From: CAZGCA01 sp964524145
GTDB taxonomy: Bacteria > Hydrogenedentota > CAZGCA01
Direction of reading: 5' to 3'
DNA length: 64,000 nt
NCBI GenBank assembly: GCA_964524145.1
Contig: CAZGCA010000020.1
Span: 1-64,000 of the forward strand
Numbering within the stretch: position 1 is the stretch's first letter; each line of letters opens with the position of its first letter. A model generated the notes under the pieces. That model did no database searches and was not told the DNA's origin. It saw only the letters and a list, made by a program, of their open reading frames with translations. A program made the position numbers and the translations under genes. Positions 24,891 to 32,541 of the stretch are shown one piece after another.

Positions 24891-26117
24891 GTGACTCGCC
24901 CGCCAAAAGAAGCTTACATCGACGAATTCGGAGATTCTTCTTTGGAGACATTGAAAGATGGTGTCTCGACACATTTCATTGTGACGGCCGTGATTGCCGA
25001 TCCGACTGACAGACGCGGAATAGAATCGCAGCTCCGGGAGACGAGAGATAAGTACTTCCCGCGTGGCGAAATCAGGTCGGCTACGGTAGGCCAGAGTGAC
25101 CGAAGGAGGCTGCAAATTCTAGTCGAGCTGGTTCGACCCAGATATTTCATTTGCTCGCTTGTAGTCGACAAGAGGGAAATAGAGTCGGAGGGCCTTCGAT
25201 ACAAGCCCACTTTTCAAAAGTTCATGCACAGCTTGCTCTATCGCCAGCTTTTCCCGACGTTTCCTTCATTAAGGGTGTACGCGGACGAGCACGGAAGCAG
25301 AGAGTTTATGGACGGTTTTGCGCAGTATGTAAGCGAGACTTATCCCTCCACCGCAGATGATCAATACGAGTTAGACTTCCAAACGTATTTGCCTAAGCTG
25401 AAACACCCTGCGAAGAGATTTATGTTCGGCTTTGTCGACAGCAAATCGAGCTTGTTAGTTCAACTTGCGGATTTTATTGCCGGAACCCTTGGGAGATGCT
25501 TCGATGAGAAGAAGCGCTCGCCGAGAGCGAGAGACTTCATGAATGTTCTGGGGAACAAGATTTCGTACATCAAGCAGTGGCCAAAGGATATGCCCTCTTA
25601 TACCACAGAAGTGTTGGCGGAGCAGGCAGATGAATACGCACCAATTATAGCAGAGCTTTCCTGTAGCCTAGCGAAACAGTTCATAAAGGACAACGAACGT
25701 TCTAACCACCCAATTGTGCAAGATCAGGTGGCGTGCGTGGAGCTCCTCTTGTTCCAGTTTAGATACATTGACGCAGGAAAGTACATTCCAGGTGTTGAGC
25801 TGATTAAGCAGCTTAGCTTGGGGGCAGCCCAAGAGAGAGATGAGCGTCACCTCCATTCAAACGTAATAGCCAAACTGCGCGACCAACGAATTCCCATATG
25901 CTCAACCCGACGGGGGTACAAACTTGCGGCAACTATGCATGACCTACACGACCTTGTGGACCATAAGAACGGCATCATTCAGCCCATGCTTATGCGTTTG
26001 AGATATCTGAGAGAACAGTATCTTCTTAAGACAGGAAACAAACTAGACATTCTTGATCAACGCAAGTACGAGCACCTGAGGGATGCAATAAGCACTCTTG
26101 CTGGTCACGACGCTTAG
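24891..26117 (+). CDS. DUF3800 protein with C-terminal winged-helix-like region
   Basis: Start GTG 24891 gives a 408-residue protein. It opens with KEAYIDEFGDSSLE, the YIDE(S/F)GD strand of the DUF3800 family, which has an RNase H-like fold; later acidic positions are VYADEHGSREFMDG and GFVDSKSSLLVQLADFIAG, matching the family's DxK/QxADxxxG pattern. DUF3800 is common on mobile elements and beside restriction systems but its activity is unproven. Beyond residue 270 lies an added region with a winged-helix look: ERHLHSNVIAKLRDQRIPICSTRRGYKLA, the pattern of transcriptional or phage-control winged helices. So it may couple a nuclease-like domain with DNA binding. It lies 148 bases after the TPR gene. 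Confidence 0.85.
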   Translation: MTRPPKEAYIDEFGDSSLETLKDGVSTHFIVTAVIADPTDRRGIESQLRETRDKYFPRGEIRSATVGQSDRRRLQILVELVRPRYFICSLVVDKREIESEGLRYKPTFQKFMHSLLYRQLFPTFPSLRVYADEHGSREFMDGFAQYVSETYPSTADDQYELDFQTYLPKLKHPAKRFMFGFVDSKSSLLVQLADFIAGTLGRCFDEKKRSPRARDFMNVLGNKISYIKQWPKDMPSYTTEVLAEQADEYAPIIAELSCSLAKQFIKDNERSNHPIVQDQVACVELLLFQFRYIDAGKYIPGVELIKQLSLGAAQERDERHLHSNVIAKLRDQRIPICSTRRGYKLAATMHDLHDLVDHKNGIIQPMLMRLRYLREQYLLKTGNKLDILDQRKYEHLRDAISTLAGHDA

Positions 26118-26208
26118 AACACCGCAACGGGCTCCATGGTGTTCTTGGGCTTGCCGGCACCATTTGTTGCGTCAGGTCTCATTTCAACAAAGTAAAGAGC
26201 GCTGTCAT

Positions 26209-26856
26209 ATGTCCCCGAAGAAGAGTAGGAGCTCCTCCAGAGCACCGAAACCCTTGCCCTGTCCGTTCTGCGGGTGTCCGAAGATCTACACACATCGACA
26301 GAACACCTCAAACAAGTTGCCCGTCAAGAAGCGTGACCGGGTAACTGGACGGGTCAAGAAGGTGTACGAATACCGTGTTCTGGGATACCGCGTCGGCTGC
26401 TCATTCTGCAACACGCGGATTGAGCGACCGGCTGTGGGCAAGGCGAATCCCCAGAAACTGCGCAAACAGACTATCGAGGTATGGAACACGCGCCCCGAGG
26501 TGGGGCTTATCCCAAATGCGGAGGGCCTCTACGCTTGCCCTTTGTGCGGCAGCTCAGACATTCAGATTCGCGCCATAGCGGAAACGACCCCATGGGTTAG
26601 AACACCGTTCATTGCTGATACCGTCACGTGTGCGGCCTGCGGCTTAATGACCCTACCGCGTGCCCCTGGCGGTGAGGAGTTGATGCAAGAAGACTTCCTA
26701 CAAGCCTGGAACGCTCGCCAGACTAAGGCAGACTGGGAACTGCTCTGGGAAGCTTCGGAGCCCGCGCGTAAGGCTGACTATGAACAGTGGCGCGTGGCGG
26801 CACTGTCTGAGTTCCGACGACTCTTCCAGCAAGACACGGACTCCGAATTCACCTGA
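26209..26856 (+). CDS. Tandem Lar-like zinc-finger protein
   Basis: The start is taken at ATG 26209 (MSPKKSRSSSRAP), preceded by AAAGAG; 215 residues. Two successive units have the pattern of Lar restriction-alleviation proteins: LPCPFCGCPKIYTH...YRVGCSFCNTRIERP...QTIEVWNTRP at about 16-95, and LYACPLCGSSDIQIR...DTVTCAACGLMTLPR...DFLQAWNARQ at about 105-185. Each unit has two CxxC zinc pairs and ends with the family's W-N-x-R. Rac-prophage Lar reduces DNA cleavage by EcoKI, and single-domain relatives are common in phages. A double-domain version is unusual to me. It lies about 90 bases after the DUF3800 gene and has no further gene before 27 kb. Confidence 0.8.
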   Translation: MSPKKSRSSSRAPKPLPCPFCGCPKIYTHRQNTSNKLPVKKRDRVTGRVKKVYEYRVLGYRVGCSFCNTRIERPAVGKANPQKLRKQTIEVWNTRPEVGLIPNAEGLYACPLCGSSDIQIRAIAETTPWVRTPFIADTVTCAACGLMTLPRAPGGEELMQEDFLQAWNARQTKADWELLWEASEPARKADYEQWRVAALSEFRRLFQQDTDSEFT

Positions 26857-26910
26857 TTGCCTGGTTGTTTCTCATTCCCGTTTTGCCTTCGGTACTTTTG
26901 CTTTTTGTTT

Positions 26911-26939
26911 TTGACTCGGGGCAGGGGGACGGTTACAAT
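26911..26939 (+). promoter_or_regulatory. Sigma-70 promoter for the secreted propeller protein
   Basis: TTGACT at 26911-26916 and TACAAT at 26934-26939 are separated by 17 bases, about 95 bases before the start codon. Confidence 0.65.
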
Positions 26940-27035
26940 GGGTTCGGAAACGGACTGCCGGGTCGGGCGGGTTGAGGGGTTGACCGTTTAGCAGGGAACG
27001 GATAGGAAAGCGCGCAGAAGAAAGGAGGCAATCTA

Positions 27036-28448
27036 ATGGACCATGCACTTATTCTAGCTGGTATTGTGTTGTTGCTCCAGCCCATCGCTGCTCTTGCCGA
27101 TAGTGCCGAGTACCGCGTGAGCGCGGCGAAGGGTCCTTACTTCTTGTGCGACGACCGCGTCACGGAGGACCGCTGGCTCATGGAGCGCTTCGTGGCGCCG
27201 CTGCAGAAACACAGCGGCAATCCGTTGGTCGTGAAAGAGTACGATTGGGAGGGCACCGGACCGCTTATGGGCGGTTCGGTGTTGTATGATCCGGAGGATG
27301 GGTTGTTCAAGATGTGGTACTGCGTCTGGAGCCGCCACAGGTATTACAACAAGCTGCCCTTCTCCTACAATGTCTGTTACGCAGAGTCGAAAGACGGCAT
27401 TCAGTGGGAGAAGCCGGCGCTCGGCGTGTTCGAGCGCGAGCCGGATCCGCGCAACAACTGTATTTGGTTGGGTACGGACAAGACCCAGAACATCGACGTC
27501 TGCCTCAATCCGTGTCCCGACAAGTATCCCGGTAAGTTCCTGGCCATCCACAACCAGAAGGGCGGGGTTTTTGTCTCCTATTCCGAAGACGGCAAGACGT
27601 TTACGTTCCTTCAAGACGCGGCGGCTATCCGGTATCACAGCGATACGCACAACAACTTTGTGTATGACGAGGTTCGGGATCGGTGGCTGTTGTTCTGTCG
27701 TCCGCGCGCTTACGCCGGGGACCACAAACGGCGTGTGTCCATGCAGAAGAGCAAAGATCTGCGGCAGTGGACCCATGAACGCACCATTCTTGTCCCGACC
27801 GAGACCGAAAAGCCGGAGTTCTACGGTATGGGCGTGTTTCGGCGCGGCGACCTCTTCTGGGGTGTGCTCAAGGTGTACGACCGCGCAACGGGATTCATGC
27901 ACGCCGAATTGGCGTGGAGCGGCGACGGAGAACACTGGAACCAGGTGGCTACGCATCCGGCGTTTCTCGGACGTGGCCCCGAGGGGGCGTGGGACCACGG
28001 CATGGTCCTGGTCGCGGAAAGTCCGGTGATCGTCGGCGACGAGGTGCGGTTCTATTACGGGGGCACCGACCACGATCACAACAGCAAGACAAGAACGGCA
28101 GCGGTGGGCCTGGCCACAGGCGAACTGGACCGCCTCGTGGGGCTGCGCCCTTCGGGTGACGCGCCGGGATATGTACTGACGCGGCCGCTACTGCACGACG
28201 AAGCAGAACTCTTCGTCAACGTCGTCGTTCCCGGAGACGGCGGGTCGGTTCGGGGGGAACTCCGCGATGATGACAATCACGTGCTGGAGGGATTTTCGCT
28301 CGATGACAGCGACCCGGTGAATACCTCGGGCTACGCACAGCCGATGACGTGGCAGGGGCGGTCTATTGGAGCAGCCCCCTCCACAGAAGTCCGCATCCGG
28401 TTTGAGGTCACGAACGCGCAGATCTTCGCGTTTGATTACGGAAGATAG
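27036..28448 (+). CDS. Secreted beta-propeller protein, putative glycoside hydrolase
   Basis: A 470-residue product with a strong AAAGGAGG site and signal peptide (MDHALILAGIVLLLQPIAALADS). Repeated blades carry the acidic/aromatic pattern of GH32/GH43-like propellers: MGGSVLYDPEDGLFKMWYCVWS, NVCYAESKDGIQWEKP, THNNFVYDEVRDRWLLFCR, MQKSKDLRQWTHERT, HAELAWSGDGEHWNQ, and VRFYYGGTDHDHN. The final 100 residues (ELFVNVVVPGDGGSVRGELRDDDNHVLEGF...) form a small beta-sandwich. Proteins with this pattern are common beside sulfatases and other hydrolases in PVC bacteria. Catalytic residues cannot be assigned. It is transcribed alone from its own promoter. Confidence 0.75.
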   Translation: MDHALILAGIVLLLQPIAALADSAEYRVSAAKGPYFLCDDRVTEDRWLMERFVAPLQKHSGNPLVVKEYDWEGTGPLMGGSVLYDPEDGLFKMWYCVWSRHRYYNKLPFSYNVCYAESKDGIQWEKPALGVFEREPDPRNNCIWLGTDKTQNIDVCLNPCPDKYPGKFLAIHNQKGGVFVSYSEDGKTFTFLQDAAAIRYHSDTHNNFVYDEVRDRWLLFCRPRAYAGDHKRRVSMQKSKDLRQWTHERTILVPTETEKPEFYGMGVFRRGDLFWGVLKVYDRATGFMHAELAWSGDGEHWNQVATHPAFLGRGPEGAWDHGMVLVAESPVIVGDEVRFYYGGTDHDHNSKTRTAAVGLATGELDRLVGLRPSGDAPGYVLTRPLLHDEAELFVNVVVPGDGGSVRGELRDDDNHVLEGFSLDDSDPVNTSGYAQPMTWQGRSIGAAPSTEVRIRFEVTNAQIFAFDYGR

Positions 28449-28585
28449 CCGCTAACCGGCGGCGTTCAACTGCCCAATTGCCGCTGCACCTAAGCAGGAT
28501 GTTTTCGATGCATTGCCAACCCCGTTCTACCCTTTCGTCAGCGGCAAATCCGGTGTTGCAGTAGAGCTGTGGTGAGAAATGCGTG

Positions 28586-28906
28586 CTACGTGAGTCCGGG
28601 GATGTTGATACCGAGGTTGCCGGTGATCTTGCCCATCTCTTCGGCGACCATCTCCTGGACGCGCCGTAACGCTTCGTTGGCGGCGGCGACAACAAGGTCC
28701 TGGAGCATCTCGACCTCTTCGGGCGTGGCGACTTCGGGATCGATCGTCACGGAGACTATCTCCTGTTTGCCGTTGGCGACGACGGTAACCATGCCGCCGC
28801 CTACGGTTGCCTCGACGGTCTTCGCCGCGAGCTCTTCCTGGACCTTGGCCATCTGAGACTGCATCTTCTGCGCTTGCTTCAACAGGTTTTTCATTCCTTT
28901 TGCCAT
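28586..28906 (-). CDS. ybaB: Nucleoid-associated protein, YbaB/EbfC family
   Basis: A 106-residue protein with the full YbaB/EbfC layout: N-terminal amphipathic helix MAKGMKNLLKQAQKMQSQMAKVQEELAAKTVEA, central GGGMVTVVANGKQEIVSVTIDPE, and C-terminal helix LQDLVVAAANEALRRVQEMVAEEMGKITG. It binds DNA as a dimer. It starts 22 bases after the dnaX stop codon with its own GGAGGG, the usual dnaX-ybaB operon. A recR gene, often next, does not follow; instead the gene ends about 140 bases from the end of the propeller gene on the other strand. Confidence 0.95.
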   Translation of the reverse strand: MAKGMKNLLKQAQKMQSQMAKVQEELAAKTVEATVGGGMVTVVANGKQEIVSVTIDPEVATPEEVEMLQDLVVAAANEALRRVQEMVAEEMGKITGNLGINIPGLT

Positions 28907-28928
28907 GGTACCGTTCCCTCCGCAACAG

Positions 28929-30578
28929 CTATCTGTCGTGTACGGCGACGATCTCGCCGCCGAACGTATCGCGCGCCGCCTTGACCCTTGAGTCGGACGC
29001 CGCTTCGTGCAGTTTCCGGTCCTTTTCTTCCGCTTCCAGCTTCTTTTCCGGCGGCGCCGGTTCGGGCGCGATATGTTCCTCGCCGCCGAGCCGGCATTCG
29101 AACCGCATCTCGCGGCCGGCTATCTGCGAGAGCTGCTTCTCGATAAGCGCGCGCGTGCTCGGTTTCTCGAGACAGTCTTTGAAGAAGCCCCGGTTGCTGC
29201 CCACCTCGACCACAAACGTGTCGTCTTCGATCCCGACGGGCCGCGCGTGTGCCAGGAAACTGTGCACGGTCATCTTGACTTTGCCCATAACTTTCAACAG
29301 TTGTGGCCAGATATCGGTCGCGTCCCCAGGCGCGTCTGCGGGTTTCTGTTTGGGTTTTCTCGACTGCCGTCGCGACGTGGCCGGCGCGGCTTCCTGCGCT
29401 TCAGTCTGTGGAACGGCCGCAACGCCGCCCGCGGTTTCCGGTACGGTACCGAGCGCGGCAAGCTTCTCGAGCACCTTCTCGAGCGACACTTCGGCACCGA
29501 GCTTCGCCATCCGTATCAGGAACACCTCGACGGATGTTCTGACCGAAAGCGCCGTCTTGAGTTGGTACGAGAGGGCCGCAGCGCCTTCGACCATCGCGAG
29601 AAGGTCTGTCAGCTCGAACTCGGCGGCCAGCGTCGCCAACCTGTCGGTCTCGTCTTTCGGAGCGGGTACGAGCTTGCCGTCGCCCGTCACCTTGACAACG
29701 AGCAGATGCCGGAAGTAGTCGGCGAGCTCTTTGACAAACAATGTGAGCTCTTTGCCGTCCGCCACAAGCTTCGCGACGGTCTCGAGCTGTTTCGACACGT
29801 CCCTGTCGGCGACGGCCTTGCTGATCTCGTACAGAACGGGCCACTCGATGCTGCCGAGCACCGCGTGGACGTCGTCCTGGGATATCTCCTTCTCGCAGAA
29901 CGATAGGAGCTGGTCGAGCACGCTTTCGGCGTCGCGCATCGACCCTTCGGCAGCGCGCGCGATGGAATAAAGCGCCTGCTCGTCGAACGCGAACCCTTCA
30001 GCGGTACATATCGCAGCAAGGCGTTCGACGATATCGCGTTCGGCGATGGTCCGGAAATCGAACCGCTGGCAGCGTGACAGGATGGTTGCGGGTATCTTCC
30101 GCGGTTCGGTGGTCGCGAAGATAAACTTTGCGTGCGGCGGCGGTTCCTCGAGCGTTTTGAGAAGCGCGTTGAACGCCGAGACAGAGAGCATATGCACTTC
30201 GTCGATAACGTAAATCTTGTATTGGCCTCGTGTGGGGCTGAGCCTGATGTTGTCTCTCAGCTCGCGCACGTCGTCGACGCTGTTGTTGGACGCGCCGTCG
30301 ATCTCGATGACGTCCATGGACGACCCGGCAGTGATCTCGGTGCAGTTGGGGCACTTGTTACAGGGGTTTTTCGCAGGACCCTTCTCGCAGTTGAGCGCCT
30401 TGGCGAATACGCGGGCTGTCGTTGTTTTGCCTATCCCGCGCGGCCCGACGAAAAGGTACGCGTGCGCGGTCCGGTCGTTACCGATAGCGTTCTGGAGCGT
30501 GCGTGTGACGTGCTGCTGGCCGATGATATCCTCGAACACTTGCGGGCGCCACCGGCGCGCCACGACAATATACGACAC
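28929..30578 (-). CDS. dnaX: DNA polymerase III subunits gamma/tau
   Basis: A 549-residue clamp-loader ATPase. The Walker A is GPRGIGKTTTAR, followed by the zinc module with CEKGPAKNPCNKCPNC, Walker B YVIDEVHMLS, and the sensor/SRC motif with TILSRCQRFDFR. Domain III follows to about residue 370. A proline- and lysine-rich linker (about 390-425, RRQSRKPKQKPADAPG) leads to a tau-like C-terminal region. Start GTG 30578 has AAAGGGTGG upstream. I see no clear A6G slippery site that would generate a separate gamma product. The SRP RNA gene lies about 100 bases upstream in the same direction and ybaB 22 bases downstream, a conserved housekeeping cluster. Confidence 0.97.
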   Translation of the reverse strand: MSYIVVARRWRPQVFEDIIGQQHVTRTLQNAIGNDRTAHAYLFVGPRGIGKTTTARVFAKALNCEKGPAKNPCNKCPNCTEITAGSSMDVIEIDGASNNSVDDVRELRDNIRLSPTRGQYKIYVIDEVHMLSVSAFNALLKTLEEPPPHAKFIFATTEPRKIPATILSRCQRFDFRTIAERDIVERLAAICTAEGFAFDEQALYSIARAAEGSMRDAESVLDQLLSFCEKEISQDDVHAVLGSIEWPVLYEISKAVADRDVSKQLETVAKLVADGKELTLFVKELADYFRHLLVVKVTGDGKLVPAPKDETDRLATLAAEFELTDLLAMVEGAAALSYQLKTALSVRTSVEVFLIRMAKLGAEVSLEKVLEKLAALGTVPETAGGVAAVPQTEAQEAAPATSRRQSRKPKQKPADAPGDATDIWPQLLKVMGKVKMTVHSFLAHARPVGIEDDTFVVEVGSNRGFFKDCLEKPSTRALIEKQLSQIAGREMRFECRLGGEEHIAPEPAPPEKKLEAEEKDRKLHEAASDSRVKAARDTFGGEIVAVHDR

Positions 30579-30682
30579 TAGTCCACCCTTTCATGTTCTG
30601 CACCACGAGAGCTTATAAAATGGCTCGTGCGCTCAGCTTCGAACCCGGCTCCAGAGCGGTAGCCAGGCAGTTAGCTCCAACC

Positions 30683-30777
30683 AGGCTGGCCCACGGCACC
30701 TACAGAATTTTGCCTGCGGCTGCTCCCTTCCGGGCCTGACCGGATTCAGCAACTCCGCACCGCGTGGGACCCGGCCT
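30683..30777 (-). ncRNA. ffs: Small bacterial signal recognition particle RNA (4.5S)
   Basis: Read on the minus strand, 30741-30718 gives the invariant domain IV core GGTCAGGCCCGGAAGGGAGC, with the GGAAG tetraloop and the asymmetric AGCAGCC side. Flanking arms starting at AGGCCGGGTCCCACG (30777) pair with CGTGGGCCAGCCT (ending 30683), giving a rod of about 95 nucleotides. It precedes dnaX on the same strand, the common gene order. The RNA binds Ffh and guides membrane protein targeting. Ends are estimated from pairing; mature ends could differ by several bases. Confidence 0.92.
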
Positions 30778-30778
30778 T

Positions 30779-31143
30779 CAACACCACTTACCCGGCCCCA
30801 GACCAATGAAGCGAAGGATCCTCAACCTGAGACGTCGACCTCGCTAAAGCGGATTGCGAGCTAGAGGGCACCGCTAACTCCCCGTCTAGCACGAGCCATC
30901 TCAAGAGAGTATGTTTTCAGTTGTCTACAGTTCGACTACAATTCTAACCGAACGCACCCGCAATTTCAACCTGGGCATTTGCGCTGTGGACGTTTCCCTT
31001 CGCAATACCGCGAACCCCATCTCCAGAGACGGCCGATGAATCGTTCCGACGCGTGTAGGGGCACGGCGCAGAAGCAAGGTCAGGGGCCGGCAAGATGCCG
31101 GCGCTACCTTCACCCTCGTTTCATGTCGCAGACTGCGTTGTGG
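30779..31143. other. Gene-free gap upstream of the SRP RNA
   Basis: No coding or tRNA gene is supported here. The stretch is the promoter side of the SRP RNA (minus) and the downstream flank of the NtrC-type regulator; it contains a GCCGGC hairpin at 31086-31102. Confidence 0.6.
31086..31102. repeat. REP-like hairpin downstream of regulator gene
   Basis: GCCGGC-AAGAT-GCCGGC. On the minus strand it is preceded by GGTAGC, the same opening seen at the 40.6 kb inverted repeat (GTAGCGCAGGC). No U-run follows, so it is not a standard intrinsic terminator. Confidence 0.6.
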
Positions 31144-32541
31144 TCAGCGGCGGAACTCGTCGGCGTTGATACCGAGCTCGCGCAGCTTCTGCTGCAGGCT
31201 CTGGCGTAGTAGTTTGAGGGCGGCGGCGGTACGGGACACGTTGCCGCGGTTCTCGGCGAGCTTCGAGGTGATAAGTTCCGTCTCGAACTCCTGCACCATC
31301 TGTTTCTTGGCCTCGGCAAACGATGCGCCCGGCTCGTACGTCCACGGTTTCGCGGGTCCGATATGCGGTCCTTTGACCTCGGCAGGCAGGTGTTCGGGCA
31401 TGAGCACCGGCGAATCGGTCAGCACGACGCACTTCTCGATGACGTTGCGCAGCTGGCGGACGTTGCCGGGCCACGGGTACTCGATGAGCACCTTTAACGT
31501 TTCGGGCGCGATATCCGTCATGGGCCGACGATGTTTCGCACCGAACTCCTGGACGAACGCCTGCACGAGCGGGACCATATCCTCGCTGCGAAGCCGCAGG
31601 GGCGGCAGGTTGATATCGACAACCTTCAGCCGGTAGTACAGCTCTTCCCTGAACGTGCCGTTCTTTATCTTTTGTTCGAGATCCTGGTTTGTCGCGCTTA
31701 TCAGGCGCACGTCGACGCAGATGGTCTCGGTGCCGCCGAGCCGTTCGAACCGCTGCTCCTCGAGGATGCGCAGCACCTTCGCCTGCGTTCCGGGAGCCAT
31801 ATCGCCGATCTCGTCGAGAAACAGCGTGCCGCGGTCGGCGACCTCGAACTTCCCTTCGCGCCGGGTTACCGCGCCGGTAAACGCGCCCTTCTCGTGCCCG
31901 AACAGCTCGCTCTCGATGAGGTTCTCGGGTATGGCGGCGCAGTTCACCGATACGAACGGTTTTCTCTCTCGCGACCCGCGTCGATGGATCTCGCGGGCAA
32001 CCATCTCCTTACCGGTACCGCTCTCGCCGGTGATGAGCACGGGCACATCGCTCTGGGCGACCTTCTCGATCAGTTCGAAGACGCGCTGCATCGGCTCGCA
32101 CGTGCCGATCATCTCGCCGTACCGGTCGCGAGCGAGCAGTTCAGAACGGAGCCGTTCGTTTTCGCGCTGGAGCACGATCTTTTCGAGCGCGTGCGCCGCG
32201 ACCATGCGCAGCTCATCGAGCTCGTACGGTTTTGCGAGATAATCGTACGCGCCGCGTTTCATTGCCTCGACGGCTATCTTCTCCGACCCGTACGCGGTCA
32301 CCATGACGACGAGGGGCGGGTTGTCGAGCGCGACGATCTTCTCGAGCGCGGCCATCCCGTTCATCCCGGGCATGTTGATGTCCATGAAAACGAGGTCTGG
32401 GCGTTCGCGTTGAATTGTCTCGAGTGCCTCTCTGCCGTCGGCCGCCTCGATCAACTCCGGGCCAAGCTGCGCCAGGACCTTGCGCATCCCGTACCGCGCG
32501 GCCTTCTCGTCGTCAACGATCAGAATCGCCAGTTGTTCCAT
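31144..32541 (-). CDS. NtrC-family sigma-54-dependent response regulator
   Basis: The start is ATG 32541 (MEQLAILIVDDEKAARYGM), 465 residues. Receiver domain 1-120 has the acidic pair DDE, phospho-acceptor Asp in LVFMDINMPG, Thr in MVTAYG and Lys in LAKPYE. The AAA+ domain (about 140-380) has Walker A GESGTGKE, the sigma-54 contact motif ESELFGHEKGAFTGA, and Walker B GTLFLDEIGD. The C-terminal Fis-type helix-turn-helix is NRGNVSRTAAALKLLRQSLQQKLRELGI. It overlaps the end of the kinase gene by 29 bases, so translation is coupled. It activates sigma-54 promoters when phosphorylated; no convincing -24/-12 site was found by eye in the window. Confidence 0.96.
   Translation of the reverse strand: MEQLAILIVDDEKAARYGMRKVLAQLGPELIEAADGREALETIQRERPDLVFMDINMPGMNGMAALEKIVALDNPPLVVMVTAYGSEKIAVEAMKRGAYDYLAKPYELDELRMVAAHALEKIVLQRENERLRSELLARDRYGEMIGTCEPMQRVFELIEKVAQSDVPVLITGESGTGKEMVAREIHRRGSRERKPFVSVNCAAIPENLIESELFGHEKGAFTGAVTRREGKFEVADRGTLFLDEIGDMAPGTQAKVLRILEEQRFERLGGTETICVDVRLISATNQDLEQKIKNGTFREELYYRLKVVDINLPPLRLRSEDMVPLVQAFVQEFGAKHRRPMTDIAPETLKVLIEYPWPGNVRQLRNVIEKCVVLTDSPVLMPEHLPAEVKGPHIGPAKPWTYEPGASFAEAKKQMVQEFETELITSKLAENRGNVSRTAAALKLLRQSLQQKLRELGINADEFRR

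Noticed and set aside
31086..31102. Hairpin after the regulator gene as an intrinsic terminator
   Set aside because: No U-run follows on the minus strand; it fits the REP-like family better.
30779..31143. Possible tRNA gene near the SRP RNA
   Set aside because: No cloverleaf with CCA-adjacent acceptor stem and GTTCNANNC loop was seen here or elsewhere in the window.
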